Below are positions 55,108-64,000 of a stretch of DNA of 64,000 nucleotides, piece by piece; the stretch's first letter is position 1, and each line of letters opens with the position of its first letter. Source of the DNA: Aedes albopictus (Eukaryota; Arthropoda; Insecta; Diptera; Culicidae); the NCBI RefSeq assembly GCF_035046485.1, contig NC_085138.1, positions 288,048,089 to 288,112,088 on the forward strand, in the 5' to 3' direction. The notes beneath the pieces are model-generated. The model saw nothing but the letters and a program-made list of their open reading frames with translations, ran no database searches and was not told the DNA's origin. The position numbers and the translations under genes are program-made.

Positions 55108-55889
55108 TTTATAATACTTAACGCAAGCATTGTTCTTCAACATCCAAAGCGGAAGCAGTTATATATTTCAGAACAAACATATTGTTTTGATGATGAATTT
55201 GCTATTTTTTGAATATAAATGTCATATCTATCACACAAAGTCATGGAAACGTGATACAAGTCACACAAACATGAAAAAATCGACTAAATTGACAGAAAGC
55301 GTGAGATTGTGGTATACTTTTGAGGCAGCTTTAGGTCAACGCGGTTTAACCGTGATTTCTATCGTATTAATACGGTTTAGAAAGTTGCAGTCAAAACCAT
55401 GAAAGGGTAACTTTGTTTAGATTTAAAAAATAATAAAAATTGGAATAAATCTTCCTTGATGGCAAGTATTGGCATTATCTCGGTGAAACTGGTCAGTAAT
55501 CATATTTAGTCTTAACCAGAGGAAGTTGAATGGTTTCCCTTTTCACACATGTAGTAAACCATTAAAAAAAATACACGATAAGATAAAGTAAGTTCAAGCT
55601 TTTTTTTTATTTTTTTTTAATATAATTTAAAAAAAAATAAAAATAAATAAAATATATTTAAAATATAATTTTGATCAAGGAAAAAAAATAGATAACTGAT
55701 TATGCCATCGTGGGTGGAAATGGTATTTACTCAGTATTCATTACATTACACATTCATTACACAGAAAAAAAACTATTTTCAGCTGTCACAGGTGTACTTT
55801 AAATCAAAACACAAACATTGGCATAGTTTCAATAATAATGCCCACTATAAAATGCACATAAAATAAAATAAAACTGAGAAATATAAAAG
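55108..55889. other. AT-rich and low-complexity DNA
   Basis: A poly-T/poly-A low-complexity tract lies at about 55600-55690. The 90-codon frame 55130-55402 (+) has no recognised product. Confidence 0.3.
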
Positions 55890-55942
55890 AAAATCGGGTT
55901 AAGTACGGTTCCTTTGAATTCCACTAAGAATTTGCATCCTTT

Positions 55943-55988
55943 GACAGATACGTATTTCGACCTCAACTGTAAGGTCGTCTTCAGTGTC
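55943..55988 (-). ncRNA. hammerhead ribozyme-like motif (Penelope-type terminus)
   Basis: Read on the minus strand from 55988: GACA (stem I, 5' side), CUGAAGA (core), one extra C (55977), GACCU / loop of 8 / AGGUC (stem II), GAAA (core), then UACGUAUC, in which A-UAC/GUA-U forms a minimal stem III and C is the cleavage-site base, then UGUC pairing with GACA to close stem I. This is the type I hammerhead order. Short, palindromic stem III is typical of hammerheads found in Penelope-like retroelement repeats. The extra C between core and stem II departs from the consensus and may reduce or abolish cleavage. No Penelope coding sequence lies adjacent, so it would be a solo terminus. Confidence 0.55.
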
Positions 55989-56536
55989 TTGTACTTGATT
56001 CGACTAACGACCAATAACGAACCAATAACGAAAATGAAACGAAAACGATAAAAATCAATCGACCACCAAAATTTTACACGCATTATCACGTGATTGCATT
56101 GAAATTGTGCTAAAAGTACGTAACAGTTTTAAAAATACTGCGTAAAATGAAAAGAACAATATAAAAAAATAAAAAAAATACCAAAATTATAATATCTGAC
56201 GTTGTGGTGTACAAATGTCAAATCTTTAGGCATGAATATAAAGCTGAATGCAATAACTTTCGATCATCTCAACAAAGTATGTGCGTCAAATCGTTGGAAG
56301 TCAAGCCATTGATCAGCTTATCAAAAAATAATATTTTTTTTTAAATCAAAATAAATATAGAAATATGTATTTTTAATGTGATCAAACAAGTTCAAACTCA
56401 AAGAACATTTATCAAAAGCATAAGATGTAGGTGAGTAAGAGTAACCATTTCAGCTCAATCGGACCATTGGTTACGGCGAATGAGGAGTATGCAGTGAGCA
56501 TTTTTGGCAGAAAATGAAACAAAAAATCGATTTTAT
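55989..56536. other. AT-rich DNA, probable flank of a Penelope-type terminus
   Basis: A tandem ACGACCAATA / ACGAACCAATA pair lies at about 56007-56030. Nothing else was recognised. Confidence 0.3.
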
Positions 56537-56907
56537 ATCCAATAGGACAGATCGGTAAAGTACTAGATTTGTAGTAATGAGCCGAATTTCAGTATGGTGA
56601 GAAGATCAATTCTCCGTTTTTGCAATGAAATGGTGCAAAAAGCGTGGGTATTATGATTCCTTGCCTAATTTGATGCTGTTTGAGCAAAACTTTGGGCAAC
56701 AGTGTTGTTGTTTTCACCATTTCTTGCAACATAAACAACATAGTTATCCAAAGTTTTGCTCAAACAGCATCAAATCAGGCAAGAAATCATAATACCCATG
56801 CTTTTTGCACCATTTCTTTGCAGAAACGAAGAATTGACCTTCTCACCATACTAAAATTCAGCTCATTACTACAAATCTAGTACTACACCGAACGTGCCCC
56901 ATTGAAA
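56537..56907. mobile_element. foldback MITE, about 370 bp
   Basis: Arms of about 165 bp are complementary with some 10-15 percent mismatches, for example GTACTAGATTTGTAGTAATG (56560-56579) against its complement at 56861-56882, and TGATGCTGTTTGAGCAAAAC against GTTTTGCTCAAACAGCATCA near the centre. The outer limits are approximate. It is non-coding. Confidence 0.7.
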
Positions 56908-58424
56908 CCAAACTTTTAAACTCATCGAAAGAGTGTAGAGAGGATTCGAAAAGTCGCTACAAGATTAGATTTTAAATTTTTCCATCCATAAGTTTGGAAA
57001 AGTGCTTAGCAATGTAGGAGCTTCCGGTGTGAAAAATTTAGAAAAAAAAAATGGATCAGTCGATTCCAGTCACACGTTTCTTATACATATTTCTAAATGT
57101 CCCATTTCTGAACGATCTAGCATTACTTAAAAAAAGCTCACAACTTTCAAGCTTTTAAGTCAAACAGGTAATACTTTTAGGACCTGCGACCGCAACACAT
57201 TAGTCGGATTTAATTACTTTCCACACTCAAGAGTTGTGTGTCTTGCAGGTACGTTGTGCTGTGCTCCTTCAACCCCATCCCCGCCACCAAACCTATAAAA
57301 CTTAATAAATGTTAATTGATCGGAGTCGTAAATTCTCACGATTTTTTTTTTGGTAAGGAAGGAATCGGCAATTCTCTAACTTCGGGGAGGGCTCTTCAAG
57401 GCGACAAAAAGGCACACGGTTGTTACCGTTTCTGAAGGTACCTTTGTTTTTCGACCAATAGCATCGCGGGACGGTGCGGTGGATCGCAGTCGACGAAATC
57501 GCGCTTGCGCGCGGTGGGGTGTTAATTAACATAAATCGATCTGTGTTTGAGCAGGAGTTGCGTTTTTGGCGGCACCGAAATGGCGGCGATCAAGACACTA
57601 CAGAGTAGCTGAGCAGTTGATTGGTGAGATCTTCTTTTGCGTAGCCGAGGTAAATTAATTAAACGATTGCGGCAAGCAGCCAGCCAGCCAGCCAGCAGCG
57701 CGTCAATCGATGTTGCCGGCCGAGGTGTCACAACACAATCAGCGTAGTGTGGGATTTCCCGCTGGCTGTGCTGTGTGTGAAGAGATGTGCCTAACTTGGG
57801 GGCAAACGTTGCGAAAGATGGCCGATGGGGGCCTTTGGATTGAGTCGAGCTGCTGCGTGTATGGTGGTGGTCGTCGTCGATTGATGTGGTTGATCGAAGG
57901 CGAGATTAGATGTTTCCGTCTGAGAGCGAGCGGTGTGCATCTTCGTATGGACAAAATTGGAAATGCAGAAAAAAAGCTTTCAAGATAAGAAGTCGATTAT
58001 GTGCCACGGCTTAGGATATGGGGGAATGAATGTCATGCATGCTGACAATCCGTGTATAGTATTAAATCTGCATAAAAAATAAAAATAACCAAAACGAAAA
58101 CAAACTCCTATTTTAGATACTTTGGCGTGTGGCATAAAATTGGACACATTTCACAGCTTAACAAATAGACATCTTTAATTTTTTATCACTTTTGTCAACG
58201 ATTAGGCTAACAGAATTCAATCAGCAAAAGCAAAAGGTGTCTGAGTTGGTTTCTCGGTATGATGAAAAAGTTTTTCGTAAGTAGAATATGTTTGAACGAT
58301 TTACAAATGTAAAACTGATTAAATGACAAAAGTCAACAATGTGTAGCATATGCTGACAAGCGAGTTCCAAACTCTACTTATCATCCAACAGTCGCAACAG
58401 TCGCAGCAATGATCCAAACTGTGG
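56908..58424. other. mixed DNA; GC-rich unique block at about 57240-58010
   Basis: 57240-58010 is CpG-rich with a (CAGC)n-like run (57680-57705) and frames on both strands (57710-57988 +, 57739-57954 -) without recognisable product. The flanking parts are AT-rich and unremarkable. Confidence 0.3.
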
Positions 58425-58612
58425 AGCGGACCTGGTGTGATAGTTAGAATACTTGACTATCACGCCGAGTACCTGGGATCGAATCCCACTCCCGACAAAC
58501 TCGCAAAGTGTGAGTTCTTCCTTCGGAAGGGAAGTAAAGCGTAGGTCCCGAGATGAACTTGCCCAGGGCTAAAAATCTCGTTAATGCAAATAAAAAATAA
58601 AAAAATGATCCG
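58425..58612 (+). mobile_element. tRNA-derived SINE (family 4), best copy
   Basis: Box A-like GGTGTGATAGTTAGAATAC (58433-58451), box B-like GGGATCGAATCCC (58475-58487), then a body with CTTCCTTCGGAAGGGAAGT (58517-58535) and GTCCCGAGATGAACT, and an A-rich AATAAAAAATAAAAAA end. Minus-strand copies lie at 52925-53095 and 62935-63112. Confidence 0.7.
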
Positions 58613-58699
58613 AACTAAAGCTTTGACTGAAAGAACTCGTGTTGAAGCGGGAACGACGAATGAAGTTGTTATTGGATTAAAATTTGGTAATGGATGAAC

Positions 58700-59190
58700 A
58701 TGATTTTTTTTTTGAAAATTTTCAATTGGAATGCTCGTCTTCCAAATGGTAAACAGGATGAATTATTTCACTTTTTTGCTAGAAATCTCCCAAGAATTTA
58801 TTTGTTTCCAATCAACAAAGTTGAATGAAGTCAAGTACCGGGGACTCCTGCTAAGTAGAAACTTAACATTCGAAAACCGAATGCAATAAATGCATCGCGT
58901 GTTCATACTGGCTTATTAACAGAAAATTGAAAGTTAAGCAAATCAGGTGCAGTCCAAGTTGGGACCTCACACCAAAAAGGTGATTAGATTAGATATCAAG
59001 ATCTACATCTTCTTCTGAATAGGTGTTTAAGTCTGTTTCAGACATATTTTTAACGGAGTTCACCGCACTATTGCTAGTCCATAATATATTGAATCCCGTC
59101 GGCAGATCTGGCCCAAAAGATGCAGTAAAATATATCGTAAGCACAAGGTGTCGTGGAAGTGGTTTATTAACACAACTTTAAAAGAGCTTA
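58700..59190 (+). pseudogene. Jockey-like non-LTR ORF2 remnant
   Basis: Near 58711 FKIFNWNARLPNGKQDELFH resembles the start of a Jockey-type endonuclease (the WNA block). About 100 bp on, EVKYRGLLLSRNLTFENRM (about 58830-58890) resembles a late RT block (VKYLG...LTF). The two parts are far apart in a complete protein, so a large internal deletion is implied. Stops and frame changes follow. The rest to 59190 is probably element-derived but unreadable. Short matches make this tentative. Confidence 0.5.
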
Positions 59191-61900
59191 ATGGAGCGTT
59201 TTGATAATAAGAACTTCCTAATTTATGGAAGCAATTTTTTTTTGCTAAATCGTAGTCTTAGATCAAAAGTTTCCAAATGAACATTCATTCGTCTAGCACT
59301 ATAACAATATTATATCTCCAATAATCGCGATCAAATTTCCAATGACTTACCTTGATTTATTCTCCTAGTCACCGTTCAATTTGTACCTCTTTATTACACT
59401 CTAATTGACACACCAAGTGTATTCGATTGATTCACGTCTTTTCAACTTAAACAGCTCAATTCTCACTGCTGCATTCAGCTATCCATAGCACGCTTGCGTT
59501 AAACACTTTTCCAAAGAGTAAATTTGATTAACACCGGATCGATCCGATCGGATGAGGAGCTCTCGTTATCCGGGCTCAATTACACCAGGTGCCACGGCAC
59601 CGAACTGGACCAAACACTAAACTGGGTCTAAAAAACTCCGAAATCACCGTAGCTGTCAAAAGTCAACTGCCTTCTGTTTGTGTTCCTCGTTATAACCGTA
59701 TTATCACCACATTATCGACGCCGCTCTAAGCTCTCGAGGAGACGATGATCGGATCACATGTGATCTGTGCACGCGCGTTTGCTGCTCCACTCGACAAGAA
59801 TCCAGTTCATCCAAAAAACCCTTGGACAAAAGTGAGGTTGTTTTCACTATCAATTTTCAGAAACAGATCACCAGCACGAGGCGATGTTGCTCCACGAACG
59901 ATCGGTCGCGTGGGGAAACAATTAACACTGATCTGATAAGCAGCACTCGGGACGGAGCAACAGCAGCATATGTTCCTGCCCTTCGGACGAGATCTTCGCC
60001 TATTTGTTGTTATTGTGTTCTGGTTGTTCTGCTTTCAATTTGAAGTCACTCGTTAATTTGCAATTCATTCACTGTTTACCAACGATTAGCTGCGAGGAGA
60101 ACTATCTTCCAACGTACGCATCCAATTATCTCTTCTCGTTGCTTTCTGCTTTGTGTTTTTATTCACTGTATATCACTGAGGAGCACGAATTTGTTTGTGT
60201 TTATCTTGCAACAAAAGAAAACATATCACACCCTTATCAATGCGCATGCGCAATCTATCCGTCACGACAACGCGATGCGTTCACGGTACAATACAGACTG
60301 AAAAAGCGGAAACCGTTTCGCTGAACCGGGGTTTCGGAACTGTTAACCCCGCACGCTGCCGGATCACTGATTGCCTGCACCAGAAGGGCTCGCCAGAACC
60401 CACCGGGGTATCGTCACCACCAGCAAGTACCACCACTACCACCACGAAACACAAAGCGCAACACTACTGCTGATGAGGAAGGCGCGTGGTTACCTCGTTA
60501 TCGGTGCACCAGCTGGTCACTACTGCTGCTGCCGCGGCTGCTGCACATAAACCACTCGGCGGGGTCTTCTTACGACCTGCATAAGGCACCAGCCAGCACT
60601 CGAAGACTCAACCGGTTGAGAGGAGTTCAAAACAATAACCTTCTCTCGTTCCACAACGCACCACACCATGTGATCGAGAGCGCGCACATTCAGTAACTGA
60701 AACCGAAAATCACCGCCGAGCTGCTCGGCACACCACAAGAAGACAAAAAAGACCCCTTGCCAAGCACGAAGATTCAGCAGTCAAGTCAAGACATACCCTC
60801 GCTGGTATTGGTTTCCAGTCTCTTGTCTACATTGCGTCCACAGTAAAACCACCCCATCGTACACCCAACGTAGAAATCCACCACGCTTGCGGTAGTATGT
60901 GTAGCCCTCGTCACCCAACCAGAGAATACAGTGCGAAGCGCAGACGGCAAAGACAGCATGCTTGCTTAATCCAACGACGAGAGACGATCTCCCAACAGGT
61001 AGGCATAGCACGCGCGCGCGCTAACCCTAGCCGCTTCCAACGAACGGATAGAAGGGGAAACGATCGAGCCAATCAGCGCACGGAACCGGCCGGTCCCGGG
61101 GGCGGAGTCACTCTCATTCAACTCTATCACCGCATAACCGCCGCCACCGCCACCACCACAGCTCACACATGTGCACGCGATATCGTACGTACGCGCATCG
61201 GCGGAGGCGGAATCCAGATCTAACGTTGATCTGGTTTGACAATGCTTCAATTCGGCGATGTCTACACGCGTCGACGGTGTCGTTCGCTGCTGCTTTTTGT
61301 CCGACACTCGATCAACATCGGTGTGATGATAAAACTCACCACAACTAATACTACTCCGGCAGTTTGGGACCGGGTACCCGTTCCGTACCGTTTTGTGTAT
61401 TCTAGCAGATCGCCTTAACGACGCAACTACGGACGCACGGAGTACCTACTCACTGTTCTATAAATTCCACCCAATACAAAAAGCATAACGGAGCGCTCGC
61501 TTGAGTCACTTTCGGGCAATTCAGCACCCCCGACTGCCACCACGGATCGTTTATTGTTTTATGGTTTGTTTTGGGTCCCGGTTGATTTATATTGACAGCC
61601 CCCTTTTTTTTGTGTGGTGCTGCGTTCGGTGCCTGAGTCCTCCCTAATTATCGGAGCAGAACCGACCGAGCGATCATCGTTCGGTATCTACCCCCTGGCA
61701 AAAACGAGTGGAGGCGGAATAAAACAGTTTGCTAATTTGCTAAAAAAGTGTAAATATCCTAAATGCGGACGAAATTCGCTACCCGGGTGCTGCAGAGAGT
61801 TGAGGAAAATACAGTGCGATTGAATTGTACGGCAATGTTGTAGGTTTTTTGGCAAACGAATCCTTGCTTTACGATCTACGGTATAAATATGGTTTATGAC
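59191..61900. other. GC-rich unique block, no gene recognised
   Basis: CpG-rich DNA from about 59500 to 61700 with CCACCACCA-type runs (60415-60440), GGCCGGTCCCGGGGGCGG near 61087 and a purine/pyrimidine asymmetry. Frames (60004-60324 +, 60897-61223 +, 60966-61307 -) conflict with each other and have no domain. It may be a promoter or untranslated region of a gene outside the window. Confidence 0.35.
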
Positions 61901-62654
61901 GAACAAGTTTGTTTATAATGTAACTTCTACCTGAATAAACAATCGAATTTTGCAGAAAAGTGTTTCGCAATACAGCTTAATATAGCTTAGCTTTATTTCC
62001 AATGTAGTGGAACACAACTGTAGGAAAATTGAATAGTGTAAAATATTCACTTAACTTATCAAGCACACGGTTTCTTATGCTTAACCCATTAGTCCATTAC
62101 TGGACGCGCTGCAAAATGCTTGAAAAAAGCTTATATGTTGTTCACAGCATAGGTGCACAGTTGGTAGTCGACCGCACGACTACGAAGTTAAAAAGCCTAA
62201 CCCGAAGTTTTTCTTTTTTTTCTTTCTAAAGTTTTTTTTTAGTATTTGTTATCTAAACTTCCATTTCAATGAATATCTATCTACCTTTTTTATTTTTCTA
62301 ATGCTTGTAAGATTTCCTTAGGACACTTAACTATCCATTGCGATCAGTAGTATCAAAAGAGATTTTCCAAATAAACTGTGACGGATAATAGATTGCACAT
62401 TAGCAAATTTTCACAAAATTGCCAACTGTGGGATGCCATAATTATGGTCTGCATAGGTTGATTGAGCTCAGATTTGGCTGCAGAACTACAAGTGTGATGC
62501 CTTTTGCCACATCAATCGGTTAAAAGTTTGAACGTTAATATGAACTTGTTGGGCACTTGAAAAAGAGCATCCGATGTTTCTTCAATATCATTTTTACACT
62601 TCAATTTACTTAAATTCTTTGCCACACTGTCGGCAATTGATATGATTGAAGAAA
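61901..62654. other. AT-rich DNA, nothing recognised
   Basis: A small hairpin GTAGTCGACCGCACGACTAC is near 62164. No gene or bounded repeat was found. Confidence 0.3.
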
Positions 62655-62755
62655 CACAAAGAATAAGCCCCCGAACCGGAGAAGACCACCAGAACTACAG
62701 CGTCGTATGTTCTGTCTTATCGCTACACCACTTCACATCTCTCTTGTAATTTTTG
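62655..62755 (-). repeat. tRNA-like SINE head (low confidence)
   Basis: On the minus strand a box A-like AGTGGTGTAGCGATAAGACA (about 62723-62742) precedes CCGGTTCGGGGGC (about 62670-62682), a partial box B. No body was delimited. Confidence 0.35.
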
Positions 62756-62934
62756 AAAACGGGTTTAAGAATTCTTAGGCTTTTTTACGATAATACACCG
62801 TAGGACTTCACGCAAACCAATTTTTTTATGAGAAAGATTGATTTTTTTTCTATTTGTTACAGTGGTTAAATTAGTTATAATTAGTATATGTGAGGATAAT
62901 TTTTGTGGGCTCAGTGTTCAAAGTCATTTTTTTT

Positions 62935-63112
62935 TATTATCTGTATTAACGAGATTTTTAGCCCTAGGCTAGTTCATCTCGGGACCTACGCTTTACTTCC
63001 CTTCCGAAGGAGGAACCCACATTTTTGCGAGTTTGTCGGGAGTGGGATTCGATCTCAGGTCCTCGGCGTGACAGTCACGTGCTTTAACCATCACACCAGA
63101 TCCGCTCCAGTT
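62935..63112 (-). mobile_element. tRNA-derived SINE (family 4)
   Basis: On the minus strand: box A-like ATCTGGTGTGATGGTTAAA (63084-63102), box B-like TGAGATCGAATCCC (63044-63057), and a body with CTTCGGAAGGGAAGTAAAGC and CCGAGATGAACTAGCC, ending in GTTAATACAGATAAT. It is close to 58425-58612. Confidence 0.65.
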
Positions 63113-63197
63113 CAAAGTCATTGTTAATCAATGTCGATAGGTCCTTTTACAATGTTGCTACAGATCTCAAAGATAACACCGCTCAACATCAGTTTAT

Positions 63198-63888
63198 GCT
63201 ATGGGCTGAGAAAAAAAGAGCAGGGGTTTGGGACCAGGGCGCAAAATTTTCGAGCAGACGAGTTTATGTTCAAAGTGCGGCAATTTTCATTCACTTGCCT
63301 GCATATTCATATTCAGCTGCTCGTTACTCGTTTGTCAACTGAATGAAAGTCAATGAATATTTGTAAACATCTTACAAAGAGTTAAATTGCTGATAAAATA
63401 TTAACTTTTCGATTACATTTAACGGTGCTTTACACCGGTCTTTTCCCATTTGAATGTTGTGGAGTGTTTTTGGAAGGAATCGTAGCCATAAACGTAGGTA
63501 ATTATGTATAGATGTTTCTCGATCGGCTCCATATTCAATGACTACAAATTGACTGACTGTGTGAAGAGGGAGAGCGAAAATGAATTTGTTTGTTTTGAAT
63601 ATTCAGTGCAGAACCGTTCAAATTCGTGCTGTTTTCAGTCAATGATTATGAACATTTTGCACCCTGTTTGGGAACCTAGAAATGTTATCGTGAATCATTT
63701 TTTGTAAAATATTGGAATGGGATTTCACAGTTTATGACGTCTGTATGGAGAACTTGGGGTGTTTAGTTGATTTGCGTATTAGCACGTGCCGTGCATATAT
63801 GTGGTCGTTATAAAATAATGAAACAAACGTTAATACACTAGGACACTAGAGTCCTAAACCCCTGTTCTTTTTTCTCAGCCCATAGCCC
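63198..63888. mobile_element. inverted-repeat element, about 690 bp
   Basis: GCTATGGGCTGAGAAAAAAA and AGCAGGGGTTTGGGAC at 63198-63234 match, inverted, the segment 63852-63888 (GTCCTAAACCCCTG...CTCAGCCCATAGC). That is about 36 bp of terminal inverted repeat with a few changes. The interior carries no recognisable transposase (frames 63504-63707 and others are short). The target duplication is unclear. The window ends shortly after, and 63889-64000 shows nothing further. Confidence 0.55.
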
Positions 63889-64000
63889 GAACTTTTTTAA
63901 AACTTGGTCGAGCAGTTTAATTAAAAATCATAAGAAACATTCACCACCTACCAAACATTGAACTTTGGCAGGGCCGGACTTACAAATGTGGGACCCTTTA

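Overview
This is nuclear DNA from a mosquito, most likely an Aedes species. The inference rests on the repeat content: a Feilai-like tRNA-derived SINE, several other tRNA-type SINE families, RTE/JAM1-like, R1/LOA-like, Jockey-like and Penelope-like retroelement debris, and many MITEs. No host protein-coding gene, rRNA, genuine tRNA gene or CRISPR array could be recognised. Nearly all open frames are short, start in unique non-coding DNA, or lie in repeats. The only long frame with clear protein homology is a 5'-truncated reverse transcriptase of a non-LTR retrotransposon (30567-31616, + strand). The window reads as intergenic or intronic DNA.

Layout. Blocks of apparently unique, relatively GC-rich DNA with CpG and CGA/CAG runs (about 0.6-2.4, 5.8-7.7, 11.2-13.0, 18.2-19.6, 23.6-26.0, 32.9-35.4, 43.9-47.2, 57.2-58.0 and 59.2-61.9 kb) alternate with repeat-rich or AT-rich DNA. 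0-5 kb: a 94-bp MITE, tRNA-like SINE pieces and degenerate GGAATCCC-type repeat DNA. 8.7-10.4 kb: two copies of one MITE family with 8-bp target duplications, one of them carrying a second palindromic insert. 13.2-14.1 kb: a 960-bp foldback element. 17.0-18.2 kb: a decayed RTE-like element with a (TGA)n tail. 19.8-23.6 kb: an R1/LOA-like element split by a 1,418-bp hAT-type element that itself carries a 211-bp TTAA element. 26.3-31.7 kb: a Penelope-like GIY-YIG fragment and two copies of one RTE-like family, one broken by a MITE and one with an open RT frame. 31.8-32.9 kb: a Harbinger-like element with a SINE inside. 35.4-41.7 kb: MITEs, SINEs and long degenerate repeat arrays. 41.7-51.3 kb: two apparently identical 1,605-bp elements in opposite orientation, the left inside an older hAT-type MITE, the right extended by an exact 904-bp tandem duplication. 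52-64 kb: AT-rich DNA with MITEs, SINEs, a hammerhead-like motif and a Jockey-like remnant.

Nothing here works as an operon or pathway. What can be read is insertion history: nesting order, target-site duplications and paralogous empty sites give relative ages. The most unusual structures are the 1.6-kb element pair with its 185-bp internal tandem units, the triple nest at 20-23.6 kb, the TTTACATGAC palindrome cluster at 21.0-21.2 kb, and the hammerhead-like sequence at 55.94-55.99 kb. All assignments come from reading the sequence by eye. Family names are by recognition, not database search.
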